From assembly GCA_963082875.1 (NCBI GenBank), contig OY720099.1:6014001-6078000 (forward strand): 64,000 bases of DNA. Direction: 5' to 3'. The DNA comes from Corella eumyota (lineage: Eukaryota > Chordata > Ascidiacea > Phlebobranchia > Corellidae). The stretch's first letter is position 1. Each line of letters opens with the position of its first letter. Positions 48,702 through 64,000 of the stretch are shown here, one piece after another. The translations under genes and the position numbers were made by a program. Below the pieces are notes generated by a model that did not search any database, had not been told where the DNA came from, and was given only the letters and a program-made list of their open reading frames with translations.

Positions 48702-49168
48702 AGTTGTGAATTGTAAAAAAAGTTTTAAACAACAATTTGTTCTTTAAGCTTTAAACTAATTTTTGTGTTGGTTTAATTTTCCTTCCACAGTTTTAAACTA
48801 CAGCTGAATTTACAAGTAACTTCAATGTTGTGTTAAATAAAACATGGTTTTTAATTATTCAGATAATATTTGTAAAATATATCATGTGTGATTAAAACCA
48901 AATATTTTCAACTACTTTCAAATAAAAACTTTGTGGGCCAGCTATTAAACAATTTTGTACATAAACTTGTGTCATTTTTGCTTATTAAAACATAAAAATT
49001 GTAATTACTTTTTATTTGTTGTTGATTTTTAAAAGCGATTGCATTTAATATAAAACATTGATGAATTAAGTTTTAAATAAAAATAAATAAAAGAAAAATT
49101 TTTGATAATTTGTGAATAAAAATTTGTACATTTTGTGTTTAGATATAAGAGTTTTTAAATTTTTTAAA
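48702..49168. other. Intergenic, 0.47 kb
   Basis: 3' region of the SR gene with AATAAA at 48836, then AT-rich spacer up to PCCA. No further feature seen. Confidence 0.5.
48836..48841 (+). terminator. AATAAA downstream of the SR gene
   Basis: Canonical poly(A) signal 135 bp after the stop codon. Confidence 0.5.
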
Positions 49169-54751
<5,583 letters not shown>

Positions 54752-55619
54752 AACCTCTTGCATTTTCTAGAACTTTTCTTTTACGTTCCAAAATATTTTT
54801 CTTTATCTTTTCATATTTATACTATCATGTTTTGTGCATTTGGTGGATTACACAATCAATTATAAAAAAAATTAAATTATTTAAATTATGTATTAGAAAT
54901 ATATAGGATAACAATTTTCTAAGAAGCTTACTTTCAAGTGACAACCAGACTTACCTGTAAGATATTTTTCGAAGCGACAAAAACAACAGCATGGACACCT
55001 TATATTAAAATAATGTTCTCATTTAAGAGATATAGTTAGTTAGGAAATAATACCATTCTCTTAAATTTAAATTTAAAACTGTTTTATATAAGCCAATGTA
55101 TTTGTAATAATAAAATAGCTATTTTCAGTATACAACTCAAACTGCCAGCTACTGTCGCAAAATTTATCAAGCTACGGTACATTATAAGGTAAAAAAGAAC
55201 CAGTTTTCATAAATTTTTAAAAAGATAAGTATGCATTTACAGAGCCTTTTTACAAATCATAAGCATATGCAGAGGAATTACTGTGACCTTTCCACCGCAC
55301 TATAATTATGTAAGTAATAACACAATACAGAAAATGTGTTAAATTAATACATGAAAAACAAACACTAAATAGCATAAATTTACATGAAAAAAATCGTCAA
55401 ATTTAAAACATTTTTTTTCTTTTGTTTTTTGAACATGTTATTTATGCTATTCTTCGGTGATAATGCAATAATTTTGTTGTTAGCTTCACCCAATTAAGTT
55501 AAATATAATTTAAATTTTATGTTATTCCTAATAATACCCTAGGAAGCGGCCGCTTAGTATTTTAATAACATGAAAATTAAAAAAAACCTTTAAACTACAA
55601 GAAAATGAATTACAATGCT
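54752..55619. other. Convergent intergenic, 0.87 kb
   Basis: 3' ends of PCCA (+) and the atlastin-like gene (-) face each other here. A 12-bp palindrome aagcggccgctt (about 55542-55553) stands out in the AT-rich DNA. No gene seen. Confidence 0.5.
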
Positions 55620-58600
55620 TTACTTTTTTACCAACCCCACAATAGCACCAACGCCTGCACCCACACATGCTCCCACAGCAATAGTGGCAACTATAGGGGC
55701 TGCTGCTACAGCAACTCCTCCAGCAGCTATGCTACCAGCAACTACTAAGACACCCTCCGTGCCACCAATCAGGGCACCAAATAATGCATATTTTCCTACA
55801 CTTCGTAGCCAATGTGCTTTATTTTTTTCATTATTCTTTTTAATTGTTTCATAACATGCTTCCATCTTTTTTATTAAATTGGTTTGATAGGTATTTTTAA
55901 ATTTTACCTCTTTCAATTTATTTTCCAGTTCATTTTTACAATCACGAAACAATTCTTCGTGTTTTTTTTTAAGACAGCTTTCTTCCACATATCGTCCCTC
56001 TATTACCTAATAAGATAAGTGTTATCTACCTAGCTTTAAAGTTATAAAAAAAAATTTTTTTTATTGTAAAATCAATATATTTTATTGGAATAACTAAATA
56101 CCATATTTATTTTATTTCTATACTCATCAGCCAGTTTGGATACAAAAAGTTCCATTTCAACTTGCTGTCTTTTCTGTGAAGAAAAAAAAACTTTAAAATT
56201 GTTTTTTAACAAAGTAAAATAAATGCTATGATCAAATAGTTAGATATACCTTATTGTCTGAATTCAGTGTCACAATTTTGTGCTTTTGGTCTGTGATTAA
56301 TGTGTTGATTAAATCAATACAATCTTGGATAAAATTTTTGTCAATTTGTTTTTTAACATCATTAATCATTGATTTTCTCCAGTTTTCATGTGCATTATTT
56401 ATTGTGGATTCTTCAACATAATTTCTACCACACAGCTTAAAATGTAAAAAAACAGTATAAGCAATTTTTCAAAAAATAATTTAATTTGAAAAATATTTTT
56501 AAACATGGTAAAATTTTAATTAAAAGCTTTTTTTTTAATTAAAAATTAGATTAAAGCAATTCTCACTTTTGTCATTACAGTGATATAATTTTCCTTTTTT
56601 TCATTTGCAAAATCCTTATTTTGTGACATAGCTTGTTGCTAAAAAAATATTTTTAAACCATTTAATAAATGAGGATTTTTAGTACTTAAAAAAATGCGAT
56701 TTTGGTCAAAATATGGCGCTTGTTAATTTGTATTTAATTAGTAATTATCTCATTTAAGAAAACTAACGTTTAATACAACAAAGAACATTTTTAGCTTTGT
56801 TCGAAGAAATTAATTTCAGAATTTTTAAAATAATATAAAAAATGGAAAATAATCCTAGCTTATAAACATTTAAAATTCACTTTGTTAATTTTGTTTGTAG
56901 TGCAGTAAGCTTGAAAATTAGTTTCAAGTTTTTCTTGAAGTTTAATATTAAATTGAGCTCCAATTTTAATTTCTTTGTCTGTATGTTTAGATTTAAATAA
57001 ATCTAATGCTTCGATAAGAGCTTCGTCATGAATTGACTTTAATTGACATTCTAAGACAAATTGATTGTTGCATTTCTAAAATAGTGTTATTTAATTAGTA
57101 ATATCATATAGTTAACTATATATCAGATGCCCGGTATTAAAAATTTGATTGGGTAATTTTTTTACAATTTTTAATTTAAGTCTGAGGTCTGGACTGCCTT
57201 TATTTATTTGAATTTAGCCTTCTTTTTCAAAAACAAAATTTGCAGAAAAACGTTTATTTAAACATAAAGTGCTTTTCAAACTGAATTTCACCGCACAAAT
57301 ACACTTATTTATTTAAAAAAAAGGGTTTTACTATATTTAAATAAACAAGACCTTAGCTGTGTAAGTCTTACCTTATTCATCATTAAATCATATGATGCAA
57401 CACTTTCTCGTAATGAATTTAAAAGGTTAACCTTTAACTCAGCCTAAAATATTTTAAGTGCATAAAATTTATAACGAACTATTTAAAAAAATTATTTTTT
57501 ATTTTTTTTTACTTGGTAGTAAAATGCTTTATAAATTGGTAAAAAATTACTAATTATTAAGTTTAATAACAACCTACCAGATAAGTTTTATTCTTTTCAT
57601 TAAAACTTTCCATTTGTTGTTCACATAACGAAACAAGGAAATCTTGCTTAGATTTAAGGAATTCATCATCACCTAATTTAAGACTTTCATCATACAATTG
57701 CAAAGCTTTATCTTTACAACTACCATGAATTTCCATAAATTGATCCTCAGCAACATACTTTGTCAATTTCTATAAAATTATATTGTGTAAAATATTAAAA
57801 CCATAACAGATGTCTTACCAGTAATTAAAAGTTTAATCCTGAATATCATTATTATGTATTTCATATTTTTTCGTAATTAACTAATTAACAATAGTTTTGT
57901 TCGGCTCATGAAAATCTAATTTTTTACCAATTTCATATTTTTGCAGTAAAGATCTCTTGCCTCTTCCACAATTTGAATAATAGCTGCATTTCGATTTGCC
58001 TTTTAAATTTTAACATTAAAAAAAAATTTTAATCTATTAATACTATTTAGCTTGCTTTATTATATCACAAATGTTTACCAGAAAGCCCCAAAAAATTAAA
58101 AAAGATAATATTAAGCATTTAACCTCAGCAATAGACTTCAGATCAGGCAATTTTCCACTTTCAAACACTTTATGATACGAAATCACAAAATTTATCAAAT
58201 CTTTTCCAACTAGTTGTTTTCCATTGATCATTTTAGCAACAACTGTTTTGGCATCAAATAACTCACTGAAAAGAATATCAACATATTCCAAAAATTCTTC
58301 GTCGACATCTTAAAAAATGTAAATCTTATGTATTGTTTACTTAAACAAAGTGAAAACTTATATTCCAATAAACAATAAAAAAAAAGTTACCAAATTGAGC
58401 AAGTAAACGGGATATAAGGTTTATAACTCAACCTTTATATCATTTGAACTGATCGTAAAGGTAAATTTCTAAAACTCGAGACTGGGTTGGAGTAAGTAAT
58501 GTTACTCTATGTTTAAGTCGCGCATTCGACTTACCCACATCGAGGATAAAGATATATACAAAAAAAGTGTTACCTTCTATCGTAAGAGGGGGTGATTTTG

Positions 58601-60283
58601 TCCCTCTACGCTCAACCTTTTTTCCAGGTGCAGGTAGTAAAAAACACAACATTTTCTCAAAACATTGGTTAATTTTACTTAAATTATCAGAAGATTTAGA
58701 CTCTGTATTGTCTTTCTCTTCATTCATTATTTCTTTAAAATAAGTTTGTCCTCCCTCTAGTCCATATGAATAATCAGAATCAGCCCAATCACGAATTAAA
58801 TAGTAAAATTTCTAAATAACAAATAATTTAATAAAATGTCATTTGAACAGTTGTTTGGCATTTATTAACAAAATTTATATAAAAAGCATTTTTTAATTTA
58901 TTAAAAATAAGTTAGCGATTTTCAACATTGCTTGTGTTTTCGTGTAATTTCAATACATACATAAAAGGGTTTGTCACTTTTTCCATGTGTTTTTTTAGAT
59001 ACAAGTTTTCCATAATCCATAAACATCTAGAAATCCGTGTATAAAAAAAGGTTTTAATTAACATAAAATTACATCATAAATATAAAGCCACATTATTGTT
59101 AATATAAAACAATTAAACACTATTAAAATTTTTTACTGAAAGATTTTCCAAATCATCCATTCCAATAAGTTTTGTAATATTACATATTTGAATCGAAGAA
59201 ATTAACATGCTAAGAGCAAATATTACAGATGAAGATTTGGCAGTTGATTTGAGATCGAAAGTTCCTTGGGTATCCATAATGAAAACATTGACCTACAATT
59301 AAATAAAGTAATTATACAAAGGCATACATTTACAATTAAAAAAAGGAGTACTTCCTAATATCCGAAAACAGAAAAAAAAAAACTAAACCTTTTTATTTGT
59401 TTGTCATTTTAATTATATTGTAAACCTTTCCATTTGGTGTTTTAATAGGAAATGGTTGGTTCCAAATCCATATTCCTTCTGTGTCATGAGTTCTTCCACC
59501 TCTCCAATGAAAACCCTCCAAAATATTTTTCTCCTGTAGCATAATAAAGTAAAAATAAATTGTCCAAAACTCTATAAATATTAAGTAAAACTTGAATCTA
59601 TTTAAAAAACATGTGACAAAATGACATAATTATGATATACTTTATATAGTTGGCAGCAAGATGTAGTGGTAAGGACACTTGCTACACCACTTGAGGTTGT
59701 GGGTTCAATCCCGACTGCTCTTATGCTGTAGCGCCCTTGGGTAAAGAGCTATAAACTCCCACAGCACTTAATCAACAGCATATTTATCTGGCAATTATAA
59801 TCTATAATATCCCAAACTGCCACAGGCAACTTGAGACTAGGTCGGGGTAACTGTTCTTACTTTGTGTTTAGGTCGCGCATTTGACCTTATTAGGTCAAGG
59901 ATAAAGACATACAAAAAAATGATTATTCATTATTGTTTCACAAATTTATTGAGTTTTAAAAAAAAAACAATTATTTTCTGGATAATAAATGTATTGTCAA
60001 GTTTTTAATAAAAGTTTAGAATTCATTGTTTTTTTGTTAAAGTTTAGTATTCAATAAAATTTTTGCTTTTTTTTACCTCAACACCTTGAAGTTTGTTAAG
60101 AAACAGATTTAGTAAAAAAGATTTTCCAGTTCGATATGCTCCAGCCAATGAATAAATAGCAATTGGTGTATTTTTAACCAATGGATGATTAAAAATTTCT
60201 TCTAGAGCTTCAGAATCGAGCTTCAACTGGCTTAAAAAACCACCTGGTTTAATAATTTGAACTGGTTTTCCAATAGCAGTCAT
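55620..60283 (-). CDS. Atlastin-like dynamin-family GTPase with four repeated helical modules
   Basis: Large GTPase of the atlastin/GBP superfamily; atlastins fuse ER membranes. Fourteen exons on the minus strand: 60077-60283 (ATG 60283), 59426-59533, 59137-59292, 58961-59026, 58574-58811, 58124-58308, 57928-57999, 57578-57769, 57372-57443, 56881-57075, 56567-56638, 56250-56435, 56102-56173, 55620-56006. Total 2208 nt, 735 residues. G1 is GAYRTGKS, the switch Thr is in HDTEGIW, G3 is DTQG and G4 is in YLIRDW. FEKMLCFLLPAPGKKV, then INGKQLVGKDLINF and KSIAEANRNAA match the atlastin middle domain. Residues 321-675 are four tandem copies of a module (24-residue exon plus 62-68 residues) with consensus [YF]V.E......H. 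The C-terminal tail (676-735) is Gly/Ala-rich and hydrophobic (GACVGAGVGAIVG). A donor at 60837 and acceptor at 60310 suggest a 5'UTR intron. Confidence 0.88.
58471..58567 (+). mobile_element. SINE 3' fragment beside a splice donor
   Basis: 3' third of the tRNA-derived SINE (actcgagactgggttggagt, then cgcgcattcgacttacccac, aggataaagatata, A-run), antisense to the atlastin-like gene. The A-run ends 7 bp from the exon 5 donor at 58574. The 5' part is missing. Confidence 0.8.
59652..59919 (+). mobile_element. tRNA-derived SINE, full length
   Basis: In intron 1 of the atlastin-like gene, antisense to it. Starts ggcagcaagatgtagtggta (A box), then ggttgtgggttcaatcccga (B box); the middle (caaactgccacaggcaactt) and tail (gtcaaggataaagacata, A-run) are complete. 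Best copy in the window. Confidence 0.88.
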
Positions 60284-60310
60284 GTTGTTTTTAATAAATA
60301 GTTGACTCAA

Positions 60311-61705
60311 AAGCCCCTAATGGTATAACAAACAAGCTTTTAATGATTAAAATAAAATACAAATTTTATGTAGTTTAATGGATTTATAAAAACAAAAAGC
60401 ATTAAAAGTTTTTAAAGATTTTGAAACTTATTAACCTCTTTTTTCTTTTTTTACTACAATTTTACATTCACATATTTTTAGGACTAACAAGTTGGTAACA
60501 GTGGACTAACAAGTTGGAAACAGTTTGTTAAATCTCTTAATAAGGTGGTTGCAACACAACTGAAAATCAGTAACACTTGAAAATATGTCACGTACCAGGA
60601 GACATATGTTGCTTGAATGTTTACCTAAAGCTCAAACAAGATTATATGTTACCTAAAGGTCAAACCAGAAATAAATGAATTATAAATGTTCAAATAAGTC
60701 TCATGTGAGAAACTTAAACATAGACAAAAATTAAATTTACACAAAGCTTACACAATGTTCAAATAAAACCAAACCCTATATTGCTCCCTGATAAATCAAT
60801 AAATATACATAAAACTTTCTTAAAAAATTAACTTACCTTTCTAATTTAGTACGGTTGAATTTTATTTTAAACTTTTTTTAAATGTACAGATCACACTACT
60901 ATTCTACACTTTTAACACAATTAGGTTTTACTAAATAATTTTTAATAAATTTATTTTTTAATAAAACTAAACCACATTAACTATGCATGTCTTATAAATT
61001 AATCAATTTAATAAAAAAACCCCATCAACTATGCATGTCTTATAAATTAATCAATTTAATAAAAAAAATTAACTTCTTGTTTGAATTAGGTTAACTGGTA
61101 AAAACATTTTATATTAGGCTTAATAGACACATAGAATTTAATTTGCTATGTTAATCCAAGTATCACTTTTTTATTAATAATATTTTAAATAGCCTTTTTC
61201 ACTTGTGTCATTTTAAAAATAACTTGCAAACAGTTTTCTTTTAATTTGTATGGTGGGTAGTCTTGCGTTAAGTAAAATAACAAAAAAACGCTGACCTCAC
61301 ATATATATTGCGTAAGTCAAACTGTGAGTTGAAACACAACTTTTTTGACAGATTAATTATTTATTGCTTTTATTAAACAGATGCTACATAACAAAAAGTT
61401 AATATAAACCACACTGGATTTTGAACCAATCCTGAAAAAATAAACACATTTAAAACATTACCAAATTATTTTAACAACATGTTTTTTAACCGCAACTTAC
61501 ATAATATAGTTGTGTGGTTGTGAATATTAAAAATATTAAAAATGCATTGGGTTAAAAACATTTAAGGTCAAATTAAGTCACAATAACCACCAAAATTAAT
61601 TTTTAGTTTTGCAAGCTTACAAATATGGTAATATAAAAATTTGTTATGTTAGAACTCATTTGCCAAAAATATAGTGTTGGTCAACATATTTACCTATTTT
61701 ATAAT
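60311..61705. other. Intergenic / 5' region, 1.4 kb
   Basis: Upstream of the atlastin-like gene and downstream of NOM1, both on the minus strand. A candidate non-coding first exon of the atlastin-like gene ends at 60837 (complement of acttaccttt). A short tandem (ggactaacaagttgg twice, 60481-60525) and a 50-bp tandem duplication (60972-61068) are present. The NOM1 poly(A) signal is probably the complement of tttatt near 61369. Confidence 0.4.
60972..61068. repeat. Tandem duplication, about 49-bp unit
   Basis: Two adjacent copies sharing aactatgcatgtcttataaa and ttaatcaatttaataaaaaa, nearly identical, hence recent. Confidence 0.85.
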
Positions 61706-63919
61706 TTAGATACATTTTTTGGCAAGCAAGTTTTTGTTCATTGTTATGAACTTCTCTTCAAAGTGAATATGTTCTTTGATAAATTTTTCATCATGTAATA
61801 TGAAGTGTTGTAGAAACAGTTTTAAACCTTGTCGAGTTAGGCTGTTACTCTGCCCACTTAAATTAGAGAATATCGATTTAATATGTTTATCAGATTCAAT
61901 ATTTGTAGCTATATACACAAATACTTGTCTTAAAAAGGAAACAATCACTTGGTCCATTTCTGCATACTCGATTGTTTTTAACAAAGACAGAGGAAGAGCT
62001 TCTGAGAGAAAAAGTTCAGAAAGCAAAACTATAATATTTTTAATTTTGCCAGAAGACATTGATTTTAATTGCTTTATTCGATCCCAAAACGAGCATTGAA
62101 CAGTCATTACAAAGTCCCTCTCGTAATGACATAACTTATTCAAAAGGTGAAAATAAAATGGATTATAAGTTTTTTCCTGTTGGCAACATTCCACTAAAAC
62201 ATGAGCAATTTCTCGTAACTGTTTACCTTTTAAACCTATTCGAAATATGCTGTCAAAGGCATCTAAATAATCACCCGACGACATAACAGCATAAAATATT
62301 TTTTTTCGAATGTCAGTGTTCATTTTTAGTTTTTTTGCAGCTTTGACTAGTTGCAAACTTACGTTGTCTTCAGCGGCGTTAAATTCTTTGCTTTTATCTA
62401 GCATCGGCATCCCTTTCCAATGACTACCGACAATCCACCATCTACTGTTGCTATCAGCATTAATCATATCCTCAAAAGAAACATTTGGAAAAGGGTCCGA
62501 CTCACCCTTGCATATACTTTTCACCTTTTTTCTTCTGTTCATTATTAGATCAACATCATAGCCAGTCAGCTTTCGAACATTGTTGTTTTTAATTGCTGTT
62601 AAAATATCCAGCATGTATTTCGTTCGTGAAGCATCACTTGCTTGAACATCCTGTGCTTTAATGGTGATACTTTCAATAATAGATTTAAGCAATACAGGGT
62701 CATCTTTGCGTAATTGAAAACCAATGTTTTTAAGAATCAAAACCAGCAACTCAATGTCTTTTTCAGTAAAGCTATCAATAAAAATTGATATTAAATCCAT
62801 AACAATTTTGCTCCTAATGGCTTTTAATTGATATAAGCTGCAGATAAGTTGTATAAAGTTATTTATTGCTTTACCAAGTCCATATCCCAAGGTTTTTAAC
62901 AAAATATTAGTTTTTTTACATGCAGTTTCAGTAAAGTGTGCAACAACTTCAGGACCGACATTGTGACTTAAAACTGTGATAATCATAACCGACTCAGTAA
63001 TTAACCGCTCAGGAATAGGATCTGTAGTATCAAATTGTATCAGGATTAGTTCGGTGAGTATTTCAGTCATCATTGCCCGACTGTTTTCTTGGTACAAAGA
63101 TTGAATTTCAGAGCAAATAAGATTTAAATTTGATTCGCTAACCCTGTTTAGGTGTCCCTTGATTTGCCGCTTAAGCCTTTTCTTTTTCTCGGATAAATTA
63201 GTTGAAATTGTGTTTCTAAGAGCAGGAGGAACGTATTTTGTTGATTCTGAAGCTGTTTTTTGATTTGCTATTTTCTTCTCCTTATTCTCATCTATTACAG
63301 TAGAGTAAATTTTAACATCAGGAAATTCTTTAAAGGACTGAAAGTTATCATTGGATGGCAATTTTTTTTCATTATCAACATTTGGTTTAGGTGCATTACT
63401 AAGTATTTGTTTGGGTGCAGAAACATTGGAAATGGATGATTTTTCAGCTTCAACATTCGAACACTTCTGTTCATTTTCACTAAAAAAATCATCATCAGAT
63501 CCTGATAAGGAAATATCATTTGCTTCGGATGAGTTATTATCTTCAGTTTGGTTGACAACGTCTAAAATAAAGTCTAAACCATCATTGGCAAAACTTTGTG
63601 GCAATTTTTTCTTGCCTTTTATGTACATTAACTTTTCGAGTTTATGTATTGTTTGTTCATCTTGACCCCCATCTTTAAGAATTAATTCTTTTTTGTTTTC
63701 CTTAAGTTTTTCCTTTTTTCTTTTTCTTTTAGTAGCACCACTTTCCGGCTTTCTTTGCTTTTGCCGGTCTTTGGCCCTTTGTAACTTTTCCTTTTTCTTT
63801 TGCTTTACTAAGTCTTCAATATTTTCAGCATTTCCAAAATAATTTCGCTTTTTCAACTTTTTGTTGATTTTGGTTTGTATACGCCTTTGCTTTCGACCAA
63901 GCTTCTTGGTGTTATCCAT
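61706..63919 (-). CDS. NOM1: Nucleolar MIF4G-domain protein NOM1 (Sgd1-like)
   Basis: Nucleolar protein related to yeast Sgd1, required for 18S rRNA processing and small-subunit biogenesis; human NOM1 also targets protein phosphatase 1 to the nucleolus. Single-exon frame of 737 residues (human about 860). A highly basic N-terminus (KLGRKQRRIQTKINKKLKKR, then Lys-rich coiled sequence) comes first, then an acidic low-complexity stretch (about 105-160). The MIF4G domain (about 245-450) starts KRQIKGHLNRVSESN and contains FTEKDIELLVLILKNIGFQL and RKDDP. RWWIVGSHWKGMPM is a NOM1 hallmark. The MA3 domain (about 535-660) contains MNTDIRKKIFYAVMSS and QEKTYNPFYFHLL. The start codon is 81 bp from the window edge, so the promoter is outside. 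The absence of introns contrasts with neighbouring genes. Confidence 0.95.
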   Translation of the reverse strand: MDNTKKLGRKQRRIQTKINKKLKKRNYFGNAENIEDLVKQKKKEKLQRAKDRQKQRKPESGATKRKRKKEKLKENKKELILKDGGQDEQTIHKLEKLMYIKGKKKLPQSFANDGLDFILDVVNQTEDNNSSEANDISLSGSDDDFFSENEQKCSNVEAEKSSISNVSAPKQILSNAPKPNVDNEKKLPSNDNFQSFKEFPDVKIYSTVIDENKEKKIANQKTASESTKYVPPALRNTISTNLSEKKKRLKRQIKGHLNRVSESNLNLICSEIQSLYQENSRAMMTEILTELILIQFDTTDPIPERLITESVMIITVLSHNVGPEVVAHFTETACKKTNILLKTLGYGLGKAINNFIQLICSLYQLKAIRSKIVMDLISIFIDSFTEKDIELLVLILKNIGFQLRKDDPVLLKSIIESITIKAQDVQASDASRTKYMLDILTAIKNNNVRKLTGYDVDLIMNRRKKVKSICKGESDPFPNVSFEDMINADSNSRWWIVGSHWKGMPMLDKSKEFNAAEDNVSLQLVKAAKKLKMNTDIRKKIFYAVMSSGDYLDAFDSIFRIGLKGKQLREIAHVLVECCQQEKTYNPFYFHLLNKLCHYERDFVMTVQCSFWDRIKQLKSMSSGKIKNIIVLLSELFLSEALPLSLLKTIEYAEMDQVIVSFLRQVFVYIATNIESDKHIKSIFSNLSGQSNSLTRQGLKLFLQHFILHDEKFIKEHIHFEEKFITMNKNLLAKKCI

Positions 63920-64000
63920 GAAGTTTTTTTATTTTATTTTATAAAATCTATCAACCAAAACACTATCTGATAAAAAATAGAAATTAAATTAATTAAACAG

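Noticed and set aside
48028-48747. Open frames in other frames and on the other strand of the SR gene
   Set aside because: They are shadows caused by repeated GGN and AGA/CGN codons in the Gly-rich and RS regions.
55620-60283. Classical interferon-induced GBP
   Set aside because: The P-loop YRTGKS is GBP-like, but GKPVQ near the start, the DTQG motif and the CFLLPAPG and GKDLINF middle region are atlastin-like, and there is no CaaX end.
61776-63665. Plus-strand and second-frame ORFs over NOM1
   Set aside because: They overlap the strongly supported NOM1 coding frame and resemble nothing; codon-shadow frames.

Overview
This is an AT-rich stretch of an animal nuclear genome with ten recognisable protein-coding genes, most of them cut into many short exons by short introns. 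Gene content (ZW10, MOSMO, CAND1, RFC4, GXYLT, PCCA, NOM1, an SR protein, a CYP4-type P450, a rolling-stone homologue, an SLC20 phosphate transporter), compact gene spacing and dense small introns suggest an invertebrate deuterostome. A tunicate such as Ciona is my best guess. That guess is inference: no species-diagnostic locus was identified and no search was run.

Layout. 1-1.4 kb (-): 5' end of an SLC20/PiT phosphate transporter, running off the left edge. 3.0-4.2 kb (-): four-exon rolling-stone-like membrane protein. 5.9-13.0 kb (+): ZW10, 18 exons, complete. 15.1-18.8 kb (+): CYP4-like P450, 11 exons. 19.5-20.1 kb: foldback element with minisatellite arms. 20.5-22.8 kb (+): MOSMO with two alternative last exons. 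23.9-35.6 kb (+): CAND1, 25 exons. 36.4-39.2 kb (+): RFC4, 9 exons. 39.9-42.0 kb (+): single-exon SLC27/FATP. 42.5-45.4 kb (+): GXYLT, 8 exons. 47.8-48.7 kb (+): single-exon SRSF4/5/6-type SR protein. 49.2-54.8 kb (+): PCCA, 17 exons. 55.6-60.3 kb (-): 14-exon atlastin-like GTPase. 61.7-63.9 kb (-): single-exon NOM1.

Exon chains were built by hand from GT-AG sites. In every multi-exon gene given as complete the phases are consistent and the total coding length is divisible by three. The functions are mostly housekeeping (kinetochore/vesicle tethering, cullin-ligase exchange, clamp loading, splicing, ribosome biogenesis, propionyl-CoA catabolism, Notch-type glycan extension, Hedgehog attenuation). 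I see no operon-like functional link between neighbours.

Introns and intergenic DNA carry about 16 clear copies of one tRNA-derived SINE in both orientations, two copies of a small hairpin (MITE-like) element, one foldback element and several short tandem repeats. The most unusual gene is the atlastin-like GTPase: after the normal GTPase and middle domain, a two-exon helical module (24 + about 63 residues, all phase 0) is repeated four times, and the protein ends in a glycine-zipper-like hydrophobic tail. No retrovirus-like, LTR or Polinton remains were noticed.
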